Assembly: GCF_041381155.1 (NCBI RefSeq)
Contig: NC_091134.1
Location: forward strand, 28,773,540-28,837,539
Reading direction: 5' to 3'
DNA from: Argopecten irradians
Lineage: Eukaryota; Mollusca; Bivalvia; Pectinida; Pectinidae
Length of the DNA stretch: 64,000 bases
A program made the translations under genes and the position numbers. Positions 34,101 to 46,680 of this stretch are shown here, in pieces. How positions within the stretch are numbered: position 1 is the first letter of the stretch; each line of letters begins with the position of its first letter. Under the pieces are notes generated by a model. That model saw nothing but the letters and a program-made list of their open reading frames with translations. It did not search any database and was not told where the DNA came from.

Positions 34101-36500
34101 ATTTCTGATCATCATCAACTATAGATCGGCGGTATATATTTCTGATCATCTATCAACTATAGATCGGCGGTATATATATTTCTGATCAATCATCAACTAT
34201 AGATCGGCGGTATATATTTCTGATCATCATCAACTATAGATCGGCGGTATATATTTCTGATCATCATCAACTATAGATCGCGGTATATCTGATCTCATCA
34301 ACTAGATCGCGTATATATTTCTGACCATCATCAACTATAGATCGGCGGTATATATATTTCTGATCATCATCAACTATAGATCGGCGGTATATATTTCTGA
34401 TCATCATCAACTATAGATCGGCGGTATATATTTCTGATCATCATTAACTATAGATCGGCGGTATATATTTCTGATCATCATCAACTATAGATCGGCGGTA
34501 TATATTTCTGATCATCATCAACTATAGATCGGCGGTATATATTTCTGATCATCATCAACTATAGATCGGCGGTATATATTTCTGATCATCATCAACTATA
34601 GATCGGCGGTATATATTTCTGATCATCATCAACTATAGATCGGCGGTATATATTTCTGATCATCATCAACTATAGATCGGCGGTATATATTTCTGATCAT
34701 CATCAACTATAGATCGACGGTATATATTTCTGATCATCATCAACTATAGATCGGCGGTATATATTTCTGATCATCATCAATCATTAAACTATAGATCGGC
34801 GGTATATATTTCTGACCATCATCAACTATAGATCGGCGGTTTATATTTCTGACCATCATCAACTATAGATCGGCGGTATAATTTCTGACCATCATCAACT
34901 ATAGATCGCGGTATATATTTCTGATCATCATAAACACAGATCGGCGGTATATATTTCTGATCATCATCAACTAAGATCGGCGGTATATATTTCTGATCAT
35001 CATTAAACAGAGTTCGGCGGTATATATTTCTGATCATCATCATCATCTTTAGATCGACGGTATGTATGTCTGACCTTCATCAACTATCATCAACTTCAGA
35101 TCGACGGTATATATTTCTGATCATCATCAACTATAGATCGACGGTATGAATGAATGAATGAATATCTTTATTTCCTCCAACTTGTGAAGATTGATAATTT
35201 GCACAAGTCAACTCAAAACACACAAAAAAACGAAATTAGAGATAAAAAAAAAAAGGAGGAAAAAAGTGATATGATACAGTGAGGAATTGCCGCTATTATA
35301 TATTTCTGATCATCATCAACTATAGATCGGCGGTATATATTTCTGATCATCATCAACTATAGATCGGCGGTATATATTTCTGATCATCATTAATTACAGA
35401 TCGGCGGTATATATTTCTGATCATCATCAACTATAGATCGGCGGTATATATTTCTGATCATCATTAACTACAGATCGGCGGTATATATTTCTGATCATCA
35501 TCAACTATAGATCGGCGGTATATATTTCTGATCATCATCAACTATAGATCGGCGGTATATATTTCTGATCATCATCAACTATAGATCGACGGTATATATT
35601 TCTGATCATCATCAACTATAGATCGACGGTATATATTTCTGATCATCATCAACTACAGATCGGCGGTATATATTTCTGATCATGATCAACTACAGATCGG
35701 CGGTATATATTTCTGATCATCATCAACTATAGATCGACGGTATATATTTCTGATCATCATCAACTATAGATCGACGGTATATATTTCTGATCATCAATAA
35801 CTATAGATCGGCGGTATATATTTCTGATCATCAATAACTATAGATCGGCGGTATTATATTTCTGATCATGATCAACTACAGATCGGCGGTATATATATCT
35901 GATCATCATCAACTATAGATCGACGGTATATATTTCTTATCATCAATAACTTTAGATCGACGGTATATATTTCTGATCATCAATAACTATAGATCGGCGG
36001 TATATATTTCTGATCATCATCAACTATAGATCGGCGGTATATATTTCTGATCATCATCAACTATAGATCGGCGGTATATATTTCTGATCATCATCAACTA
36101 TAGATCGGCGGTATATATTTCTGATCATCATCAACTATAGATCGGCGGTATATATTTCTGATCATCATCAACTATGATCATCATCAACTATAGATCGGCG
36201 GTATATATTTCTGATCATCATCAACTATAGATCGGCGGTATATATTTCTGATCATCATTAACTATAGATCGGCGGTATATATATCTGATCATCATCAACT
36301 ATAGATCGGCGGTATATATTTCTGATCATCATCAACTATAGATCGGCGGTATATATATCTGATCATCATCAACTATAGATCTACGGTATATATATCTGAT
36401 CGTCATCAACTTTAGATCCACGGTATAGATATCTGAACGTCATCAATTTTAGATCCACGGTATAGATATCTGAAAGTCATCAATTTTAGATCCACGGTTC
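31178..36500. repeat. 37-bp satellite array, about 5.3 kb and 140 copies
   Basis: The unit is GATCATCATCAACTATAGAT followed by CGGCGGTATATATTTCT. Units are nearly identical in the middle (about 33250-34700) and more diverged, with insertions and deletions, at both edges (31178-31260, 32240-32600, 36360-36500), as expected from unequal exchange. Local blocks share private variants: CATTATCAAC at 31.55-32.0 kb, GACCATCATC near 33.1 and 34.8 kb, CGACGG at 35.58-35.96 kb. Each unit has two GATC words 15 bp apart and a TGATCA palindrome. ORFs crossing it are incidental because 37 is not a multiple of three. Confidence 0.97.
35147..35295 (-). mobile_element. LINE 3'-tail-like insertion within the satellite
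   Basis: About 150 bp of non-satellite DNA interrupts the array. On the minus strand it ends GGAGGAAATAAAGATATTCA followed by (TTCA/ATTC)n. A polyadenylation-like AATAAA plus an ATTC-repeat tail is typical of 5'-truncated CR1/L2-type LINE insertions. Confidence 0.6.
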
Positions 36501-39500
36501 ATTTCACCGCGCCGCCGTTAATTACGATTCCATTGATCATTAATGTGGTATTAGTTATTGGTAATTAATTGATTTATTCTTAATCAATTTTAAGGCTTGC
36601 TATTTAGTTATTCCGAATATATTTGAAATAGTAAAATTAGATATAGCAAGGCAAACGTCTGCAAGGTGTAGCCGAGTGGGTTGCCCTACACTTTATACAC
36701 ACATTTTCAAGAAATATTCGTACACTATATATGGTGTCCGGCCTTTAAGTGTTATTTATACTGTAAGTAGTCAAATTTACTAAACTGTTCCGTAAAGCAT
36801 GCGTATGTTTTATATCTCTGATGATATTTATAATCTCTTGAAAATGATACGTTTCATTCAACAAATATTATGGTGTTTCATTACAACAGACATATTTTGT
36901 CATGCTGTGCTACAATGGCCGAAAGCGGACCTACATATCGTGGCGTTTTGTGTTGCAGCACTTAATATAGCATGCCAAGTTCGTTTGTACATTTATGTAG
37001 TTATTATGTCGGCTGACCAGAATTAGATATTATCGGAACACATTTACTTAACTAAATATTAAATTGTGTCATGTTGTTTATACTTGATTTTGTCGGGTTT
37101 CAATTGGTCGCCGTACTAATTATATCGAAGACCTCAGGCAAAAGGGGGGGGGCTGCATCCGTAGATCAACATCACATCGCGACGTGATCTCTCAAATTCC
37201 ACGCATATTTGCATATTTAAGGATTGCTTACTTCTTTGACACATATTTCCAGCTAGCCAGGAATGCGCGTGTCACAGAATGTCTTTCTTATCGTTAATTT
37301 GGGTCTTGTTACTGTATAAGATTGGTCACATGACATGAAATGTTAGTATCCTAAAAATGTCCCCTTCCCATACGTTGAATCGACTTTGCATTTTGTTAAG
37401 GTAAATTAAGTTTGGCGTCAGTTTAAAGTTATTGTGAAAATAAATAAGATACGACGTACTTCTTCACAAAACCCTCATTTCTACGAGGTATTCCTGATTA
37501 TGTCTTTTATTCGTTTAAAACAGATAGTAATCCTGTTCTGGAAAGTTGTATTTGAGTTGTAATTCGAATGAGGTAGTGTAACAAGCTGACCAGGCTATAG
37601 TGGCTGCTGAATCCGATAGTCTAGCGTATATAGTTACATGGAATTTTATAAACAGTTTATATACACCACACGACGGTCATCTCCGACATCAAACTAGGCT
37701 ATAGCTGACTTGCGCAGATAAATCATACAGTCGCACACAGCCTCGGGCTGATACGAACCGAAACACCTGTATTCCTACAAGTGGTTTAATTACTCATCTT
37801 AATTAACTTTAGAACACAGAATTCAAATTCTAGCATGTTTTCAGTCAAAATTTTCATAATTCATTTCAAGAAATACACAAACTGTGTTTATTTTGTAGAA
37901 ATAAGGTAAACGTTTCACATCGGTAGAAGGTAATTTGATCACAGCTGAGTTAAAGGGTTGGGGTTTGTAAATATCTACCTTAGCCTCTGAGCTGTCAGTA
38001 CACATCGACAGAGGACGCCCAAGAGACAACATCAAATGACAACTGACACAGACTAACAAATCCCCAGGGTCGGGGATGGTGCTCCCTCCCCAGGGGTGGA
38101 ATCAGTCACACCGGCATACAGAGGAAGACTGATGGCACAGATATGACAGTAAATATGAACCAGGTGAGTGGTATATTTACCTATGTTGTTCAGATTTAAA
38201 GAATAAATAAATGTTAAACAGGTGTACTTTAAGACTACTTAGCGGGAAATCGAGCAGCTTCCCGACACTCATGTCTGAAAAAAGTGTAAAATTGTGATGT
38301 CTTTGTTTTGTGTGGTATATTTAAGCAGAGGTTTATATGTTAGTTTGATTGAAGTGATCATTTTATAAATACATGGATTAAATTCTATTTTTCATATTCA
38401 ACATCCTACAAAATTATACAAAAAAACTCATTTAAAACCGTGTTTTAGTTTATTAATTCGTGACTTTGACTTTCCATATTGTCATAGCCATACATATACG
38501 TTTTATGTTATATACTCGTTATTTGGAATCAAATGTATTTATGAAATGTATGTAAAAATCAGTCTGGACCCGTACAACACCCGAAACTGTATACGATACT
38601 GTATCCAATTTATGTTATGACTAATAACCTATACTAGAACTGAGCGTCAAAGAGATGTGAGGTGACATTTTTGACAAATTTGCTCCGTGAATCATTCTGA
38701 TGACCAACAAACAAATAACAGGATACGAGTCCACGTCAGGTAGTTATCACGTACCCAAATGTTGATTCACAAAATTTATATCCTAATTTAGGAGATTTAA
38801 CTCCACGTCCACTTGTCATTTGTATACCTGTATCGATGTTGTTAGTAATGAGGATGTTATGCGTTTGAGAAAACTCCCTTCGTAATCTTTAAATATATAC
38901 CATACCTTCGTTGAATGGCGCTTTGTAATAACAGACCACCCTCATCGATTTTTGCTTCATTCTAGTATCTGTTAAAATACAACTTAGTTAATACAAAAAG
39001 AGAGCGGAGTAGTTAGTGTATGTATCAGATATTGTCGTGGCAGACTGCATATTAAGAACCACGTAAATGGTTGTTTAACTCGGTTCGTTATGTCAATTTC
39101 ATAATAGTGAATGTAAAGTATACTATTCTGAATCTGAATGTACAGTATCTCATTCTGTTTCTGGAGAGCGTCCTATTCGTCTTTCATCTCCGAGGGATTT
39201 TTCTGTTGAATGAAAGAAGCTCAGCTTACAAAATTTGTAAGCTGCATCCAACCGAAACGGAGCCTACAAAACACACAACACATGCACATATGACGTAAAA
39301 TGTGGGCTCAAGTTAAGGGATGAATATGGCAAGCTTCACACCTACCATTGCCAATCATTCGATTCCGCTTTTACATACATACATATCTATATGCACAATG
39401 CATTTAACATACAAGATCACACGCACATACATCACAGCTTCACATTCACGCACATTATTTCTTTCAAAATAGATTTGTACAATTAAAACTTTGAGGATGA

Positions 39501-40490
39501 ATTTGTTTCTTATCATTCTTGTATGGTGTCCAATTAATGGTAGAAAACAATTAATCATCACAGGTCTCGGAAAATCAGAAACTTGATATATCACTCGACT
39601 TTAGCTCTACAATATACAATACCATGTCTGCTCGTATGTCGTAAGTGATAAAATAATCTCCGAGATGTTGACCTCTGAACCTGGCAGTTCTCAGCTAGCA
39701 TTGGTTGGCCCCATTTTGACCCATACCTAGATACATTTACCTCTATTAAATAAATGTCTGGCATGCGAGATGAAGTAATTTATTTCATGTCGTCAAGGAA
39801 TGTGTATTCACATTCTGTAAAGCACACCAATTTATACACGGGGACCTAATGTCTTATGGTAGTCAGTAGTCACCGTGGCTTCTTATAGGAATGCAGCATA
39901 TTTACGTTTTTATATTGCATGTTACTCAGAAAGTTTATTCAATCTATTAATGCTATCTGATGCTGTTTTATTTTATTATGAATTGACCATTATCTTTGTA
40001 AAATAAAACCTAATTCCTTCAATTTTTTTGTCGCATTTCTATAACTTTTCATCTTAATGTGATCCGGGAATAGCGAAAAACATCAGGGACAGAATTCAAA
40101 CAGTCAAGGAAATGGCAATCAATGTACACAAACCGATAGATGTATCTCTAGCAAGTCACCTACTACCGACAAAGCCGATGTCGCCGGTGAATTATTTTGG
40201 TATCAACTGAAGCGTAACGTATACGCAAATTACTATGAATAAACGAAACCAGGTACCACAAAATCGACGATGTCGCGGATGGGTACCTCAAATTAAAATG
40301 TGGGTAACTGAATGTTTAAATTCGTATGTGTGGTGCGTATTTGACATTTCTTTTTCATATCATTTGATGAAAACATTTCTAAATTACCTAGGAAGTAGAA
40401 GAATCAAATATGCCTGTATATTTTTACGAAAACGTTCATGGTCTTATTGACGAATATTCTAGTTAAGATCCGAAATCTTATCGAAATCTT
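36501..40490. other. No supported gene; one first-exon-like site
   Basis: Mostly AT-rich sequence without recognised features. Scattered ORFs are short and unlike known proteins. The only gene-like signal is a plus-strand ATGACAGTAAATATGAACCA with a strong donor (CAG|GTGAGT) at 38163, listed separately. Confidence 0.4.
38143..38163 (+). other. Candidate first coding exon end (ATG plus GTGAGT donor)
   Basis: ATG at 38143 opens seven codons ending at 38163 directly before GTGAGT, in a locally GC-richer stretch (38060-38165). It could be the start of a plus-strand gene whose next exon is far downstream or outside the window. No matching acceptor exon was found. Confidence 0.2.
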
Positions 40491-40499
40491 GTCAAAGTT

Positions 40500-41480
40500 T
40501 TGATGAAAATGAGAAATGTTTCAACAAATTCCAACTCTTGTAGATAATGAGTCCGACTCCCTGGTCATACCTGACACTGAGAGATCTAATTTGTTAAACC
40601 ACTATTTCTGTAGTATTACACGTTTAGATGACAGTGAAGAAGAACTACCAAATTTAGAAAAAAATGCTAAAATATGCCGTTATACAATAAAACCTGAAAG
40701 GAAATATTCATTTAACTATAGACCAATATCTTTAATCGGAAGCAGGGAAATTATTTGAGAGTTATATTAACTTTTGGTTAGAAAATTCTCCGTATGATCA
40801 GCATTAGTCAGGTTTCATACCTGGGTATTCCACAGCAATTCAACTAAATATATTTGAATGATATCATAAGATTTTTTTGCATGCCCCTTAGATAAAACAC
40901 ACCTATTTGATATTCTATGGTATTTCCTAAGTTTTTGATCGTGCATGGCATCGAGGTCATATTGTAGAATCAAAGACGTATGGCTTCTCGGGAACCTCTT
41001 TGAAATGGCTTGAACATTATCCTGAACAACTCTTTTCAAATTTTAATTCATTTCAAAAAGTGATGTGTTACTCCGTAATTACAAATCTTTTATTTTACCT
41101 ATTTCAGAATACGAGATTTGAGATGGTTGTTTGGTATCTGATTATATGAAATTAGAAATAGCTCAACTTGAGGAAGCTCCCATTATTACTGGTTTACGGA
41201 AACAACAGGCATTGAGAAAATTTGCAAAAGTAGGAAACAGTCTAATTTTCACAATCTGGAATGATTAAGCACCAAACTGTGTATCTCTATTCACTTCTTC
41301 CACCAAAAGGCGGCAATATTACCAACTATGCTTTAAGAACTAACTACAATTATAGAACTCTCTTTACAGACTTTCATTAACCAAATCCTATCTTATACCT
41401 TCTTCTCTCCATATGTGGTACAGTGGAATGACATCATTACATTTGTTAGCTAGCAACTTTAAAAAGATATACACCACAAC
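40500..41480 (+). pseudogene. Degenerate LINE ORF2 fragment, second copy
   Basis: Broken frames give PDTERSNLLNHYFCSI and FNYRPISLIG (about 40575-40740), a FESYINFWLEN-like block, GFIPGYSTAIQL (about 40810), a degenerate DRAWHRG region, then past the lost YADD site KSFILPISEYEI and IITGLRKQQALRK, and YSLLPPKGGNITNYALRTN (about 41285-41345). These are consecutive blocks of a LINE reverse transcriptase and its C-terminal part, with deletions and many stops. Confidence 0.8.
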
Positions 41481-43776
41481 TTGGCTTCATGGTCTGATAT
41501 AAGTACTCATTTTACTGTACTCTAGATGTATAAGTACAATGATTTTTGGAAGTACTGCCAAAAATCATTTTCAACTGTTATTTATGCTTGTAAAATTAAA
41601 ACCAATGCATACTAAAGAATTGAAATTCTCAAAATGTTGGTAATTTTTGGTGCTGAATCAAATATTAAAAGCTCTTCTTGATTCGTGATTGATTGTATAC
41701 ATATAACTTTTGTTTAACTTATTTCGTAGCTGTGATAATGGCGGTTAGAATTTCTAATAGCCACACATTGTGCACGGACTAGAAGGTAATATAAAGCTCA
41801 TCCGCCCGACGGCATCAACCTGACAGTACATACCAGAGATAAACAGGGAACGTCTGTTCAGTCGTGCAGATCGCAATGGCTTGTCAACTTGCTATACATA
41901 TGACCATTGTTATAAAACAAAATATATTCTTATTTATCATATATATTGGAACCGTTATTAACATCATTTGAATATTCGTTATCACTCGGCAGTATGTGGT
42001 ATGGAATGTGGGTATGAATGTAAATATAGATATACGTTTTTTGTATAAAGAAAACTAACTACAACGACGAATTTGTCGTTTTTGTTCTTTTTGTCATATT
42101 TAAACACGGTATGTTGAGTACACAAAGCCCTGTACATATATATACTCGCTCGTATCATCTTATCCGCCATGTTTATTTGGCCGAGAATCACGTTCACTCG
42201 GGACTATCTCTTTTCGAGAGGGTTGTAACTCTCATAAAAACAACACTGCAGACTCTCGCTTATAGACCTGGTTCTCTTTTATTGCACTTGAGGTCAAATT
42301 TTTATCTTTCTATGAGCTCACGGAAAATTATCCCTGGAGGGTCGCAACTTGTCTGCCAACACAAATCAGAGCGGTATTTAGCTAGTATTTTCCCTGTGCT
42401 CATACGTACAACACTAGTAGGGAATTTTAGTATGTCTTGGATTTTGTATAATTAATTACGTCTTTTGACTTCTTTAATGGATGAACCCACAAAACATTGA
42501 CAGCGTTTGACATGCATGAGGTAAGTTAACATTCTATTTGTTGTATAGTAAAACGTTTCGTCCATATCTTAATGAACTTTGCATTTCTAAATATTTCAGC
42601 TGTTCGTATCTATAGAACTGTATGTAAGTCTTCTTCACAGCAATAAGAATTAATGTATAATTCATGGCGAAAACTATGCTCTGAATATTTCACATATTGT
42701 ACACAAGGAATTATTAATTCATTTTAGGATTTTCCGTAAATGTACATTGTACTTAAATATAATAATAATATGATGGAAATGTCTTTTGGTCGACATGCAA
42801 TATTGTAACAAGATATCCGCAACGCCTCCTGAAAAAAATCCCAAAACATATAACCACCGGTAGTCAGTATCATCTTCTGTATAAGTAAAAAATGCTACAA
42901 TACAAACAGTCTTCTACATATAATATGCTAATGTGAAAATTTAAAATACTTGTACTAAATAATTACATCTCCGATACTGAGATATCATATCAGAGTTATT
43001 TCCCTTCGTTTCATTCCGTCGGTGCAAGGTCGAAACTTGGTAAGCTTTACACATTGGCGAGAAAAAAAAGAAAAATGATTAAGATACCGGTTATACCTGT
43101 AATAATGAATAGAAAATAAATAACGTGTTCAATTGATGGTTTTACATTTTTTCGATTTATTACATTATCTTTCAATGGCTCATGGCTGAATATATTGAAT
43201 ATTACCAATAAAATTAAATAAGAATTAAAACATATTTAACCTCATCTGCTATCACATTGTATTTTTTACATACTTTTCATGAAACAAAATTTTTGAGACC
43301 ATCATCATTATATGCTGACCCTAATTATTTTTCGTTATCAGCTTTAGCAAGTTGCTTTAACAATGCTTTATTTATTCGTTGTAATTTAATTGATAAAGTA
43401 CATATTTCATTCATGCAATTATAGTAAATGTAGTTGATGTGTGTTGGTGATAATATACAGTGACAAAATACAAACCGGAGGTCATGTATTTTGGATTAAT
43501 AATTTATCAAATGTAATCTCAATGAAACTTTGTACCACATTATCGTGGCATGTTATACCAAGGTAATTCGTTAATATTTATCTACGTCCTTGGTTATACA
43601 TATGGAGCATTCTATGGCAAAATTTGGTTATGGCATCTATAGTCAAGTTGGTCAATTCAGTGATATCTTGATATAGCTAATGATGGCCATGGTCATTTGG
43701 ATATAAAGGGAGGAGAGGAGATTATGTTTTAATCGCAAGAATACCTTTCTAGTGGTAGTGTGTAAAAGTAATAATT
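41481..43776. other. No supported gene
   Basis: AT-rich sequence with short unrecognised ORFs (the longest, 42111-42455, has no family resemblance). A TATA-like AATATAAAGC lies near 41790 and a donor-like ATGAG|GTAAGT at 42520. Confidence 0.35.
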
Positions 43777-44061
43777 TTAAGATGCTCCACCGCTGACAAA
43801 CGGAATTTTTTCACAATCAAAAACCGCAACGGACGATTTAGTATTTTTATTCAGTTACAAAAGGTACTTTACACCATTACCACCATTGAAAAGTTTGAGC
43901 TTCTAATTTTACTTCAAGTTAAATATATATATAAAAAAAATTTAAATGCATTCCGAAAAAAATCCATGGCACTATCCTATATGGAATGAAGTACTGATTG
44001 CACATGCACCAAAGGCAAACTGAATTATTTCATATTATTTTTTTTGTGTTAATTAGACACG

Positions 44062-44095
<34 letters not shown>

Positions 44096-44171
44096 CACAC
44101 ACAATTAAACACCAATTATTGTTAAAATGATGAATATTATTTATGCTTTGTCGGCGGTGGCGCACCTTTAA
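43777..44171. mobile_element. MITE with TTAAAGATGCTCC-type termini, copy 2
   Basis: Second copy of the element at 30280. The left end has lost one A, and the right end reads GTCGGCGGTGGCGCACC before TTTAA. It contains an expanded (CA)n(TA)n tract at 44060-44103 that accounts for most of the length difference (395 against 366 bp). Confidence 0.85.
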
Positions 44172-45674
44172 GTCACTCAAACAGGTTACAAGTTTAATAC
44201 AGCTGTGCAAATAGTTGAAAGTGTTTTTTGTTTATTGTAGGATATCAGTATAAAAAAAATGCATTTGTTTTCTTAAACTCTTGATTAATGTCTCGAACAT
44301 GAAATATAATTATCTATCTAAAGTAAAGCCTTCGGTACTGTAAGAACTTTGATTTATGTTTGTCGACGTAGGTGGAGTTAAAGCTTTGAATGGGACACCA
44401 TAAAACAAACAAAGCATGAAATACATTGAGGTATCTCGTCGGATAAATAGGACAATTACACACCCATGATTTTAGAAATGAAAACCGGATTGTGTGTTCC
44501 AGAATTAGATAACTATACACGGCTGTGATAATATTCATACAGCCAGTTTATACACAACATCCCCTATCAACACAGGTAGTGTTATTGTACCTGATAATAG
44601 GATGACAAGAAGATGCCTCTGAGTTTCGCCCGGAGTTAATACTGAGTATATAAGATCTTATCTCTTTCCGTTCTAAGTGGTGCCCATCGGAGTGTAACCT
44701 TTTCCCTTTTCGCATTCTTCAAATTCTTATACCGAACTCGCCTGATATACCCATTGTATTAAACATTAACCGCTTATACAGGCGACAAGAGTCGAGTTAC
44801 TCTCTAACTTGTATTCCGAAACCTTCGACCGAAACCTAGGTTTCTTCTTACACCTACGGCGCCTTTCAAGCCACTATCAGCGAAACCATTCGAAATCAAA
44901 TCCAGTCGTCCTCACCTTAACAACGAATCTTTTGTTTATGATGTTTTGTCCTATTTGTTCTTCTAGATACTTTCAGTTTAATATCAAGGAAATAACATAA
45001 CATTTTGTAATTTGTGGTTTTAAATCTAACATGAAAACTATTTCAGATGAAATATAAACCATTGAAATTAGAACACATGATGTTTCCATTGGACATTTAT
45101 ATCATTGTACATTTCAAGTGGAAAAACTTTTTTCCAGTTAATAACAACTTGGTAATTTGATTAAAAATAAAGCATGCCAGGCGAAATCATGTAGGGGGAG
45201 ATAATGTTAAACAAAAAAATATTGTTAAATTCGCACAGTATTTGCACATGTGACATTATTGGTAATCTAGTGCTCGATTGTGAAGATATATGATAGTTTC
45301 CTCACACAGTATCATGATATCTTCCAACGCGTACCATGACACAAAACATATAAGACGAATCATGTAGGAAGAGATAATGTTAAACAAAAATATGATATGA
45401 CTATGTGTTTTGCTCGTTCTTGATTTGCTAAACTACACTTTCCCGTCACGATACAACACGATATCCACCGGAAAACTCCAAACTATGCATTGTGACGTTA
45501 TCCCTGGTTGATATAAGATTCCAAAAGATCGAAGTCGTACCCATATATAGAAATCGGAAACTACTCAATTTCAGGGAAAGAGAATACTCAATATCATGGA
45601 GATACATGTATGTAAATGTAGTCCAAACGTTTTCATGATGTAAATACCATATGATAAAACAGATAGCAACCTAT
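44172..45674. other. No supported gene
   Basis: Short ORFs on both strands are not recognised. TATA-like GTATATAAG near 44646. The words GTAAGGGGAGATAATGTTAA and close variants recur near 45190, 45365, 45850 and 45908, a minor dispersed motif. Confidence 0.35.
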
Positions 45675-45784
45675 TTCAGGTGGATACTGCGATTTATCAA
45701 CCTTCGAGAGTGATATAACCCTCGACCGTCGGCCTCGGGTGATATCACTTCCTCATATTGATAAATCACAGTATCCGCCTGAAT
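45675..45784. mobile_element. Foldback element, 110 bp
   Basis: The left arm TTTCAGGTGGATACTGCGAT with TTATCAAC and the right arm GTTGATAAATC-type partner with ACAGTATCCGCCTGAAT are inverted copies. Inside them GAGTGATATAACCCTCGA pairs with TCGGGTGATATCACTT. Nearly the whole element can form a hairpin. Confidence 0.7.
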
Positions 45785-46047
45785 CAAGTCAATGTTTGTA
45801 TATTGTTAAAAAAAACCAAAATAAAAATACAAAAAAAAAACCGAATCTTGTAAGAAGAGATAATTAAACAAAAGACAATGTTAAATCATTACAGGCGAAG
45901 TCATGTAAGGGGAGATAATGTTAAAGGTAGACAATCGAAAACCGAGACACGGGAGCAAAGTTTGGACATCATAATTAAATCTGATTATTGCTTTTGTTTT
46001 CAGAAAGATTACAAATGAATTTGATTGCGCTTGTAACGAGCATTAGC

Positions 46048-46337
46048 TTGAAACTTGATGTTATCACCTCACAATGGTATCTATTGAAACTTGATGTTAT
46101 CATCTCACAATGGTATCTATTGAAACTTATGTTATCATCTCACAATGGTATCTATTGAAACTTGATGTTATCATTTCACAATGGTATCTATTGAAACTTG
46201 ATGTTATCATCTCACAATGGTATCTATTGAAACTTGATGTTATCATCTCACAATGGTATCTATTGAAACTTGATGTTATCATCTCACAATGGTATCTATT
46301 GAAACTTAATGTTATTATCTCACAATGGTATCTACTG
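46048..46337 (+). repeat. 36-bp minisatellite, 8 copies
   Basis: The unit is CTTGATGTTATCATCTCACA with ATGGTATCTATTGAAA. One copy is 35 bp. The 36-bp length keeps a reading frame open through the array (12-residue repeat IISQWYLLKLDV), so the ORF is a by-product and not evidence for a protein. Confidence 0.9.
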
Positions 46338-46621
46338 CGCCGTAATAACGCTTGTATAATAACATCTGATGGGCTGATATAATGACGGGATGAAAAGTGA
46401 GTTCAAAAAGTGCGTTTTATGAGTGGACCACTAGAATATGTTGATATATTTATTACATTATTTGCTTTTGCATTGCTTGGTGTCTTTGGCGGCATGTTTC
46501 AGTGATATAGCATTATAAAAAGGGCAACAGTTCCACTATACAAGAAGACACAACATAAATATACCGCAGTCTCCCAAAACACGCACCTCGCACAACATAC
46601 ACTCAACACATCGCATACATA

Positions 46622-46680
46622 GGAGGCCGTCCTTACATGACCATAGCTGTTAGTGTTAATTAGTCAAACAAACAAACATT
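46622..46680 (+). mobile_element. SINE 3' fragment
   Basis: CCGTCCTTACATGACC, TAGCTGTTAGTGTTAATTAG and a (CAAA)n-type tail match the 3' end of the SINE in PHB2 intron 5, here in plus orientation and 5'-truncated. Confidence 0.6.

Noticed and set aside
31178..36500. Regular short repeats resembling a CRISPR array
   Set aside because: The units abut without unique spacers, and the context is eukaryotic with spliced genes. It is a satellite.
36668..36679. tRNA A-box-like TAGCCGAGTGGG
   Set aside because: No B box, no cloverleaf partner arms and no acceptor stem follow, so no tRNA or SINE is supported.
42111..42455. 114-codon plus-strand ORF
   Set aside because: No recognisable domain, no splice or promoter support beyond a weak TATA, and a composition without coding character.
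46110..46382. ORF with twelve-residue repeats
   Set aside because: It follows solely from a 36-bp minisatellite whose length is a multiple of three; one unit breaks the register.
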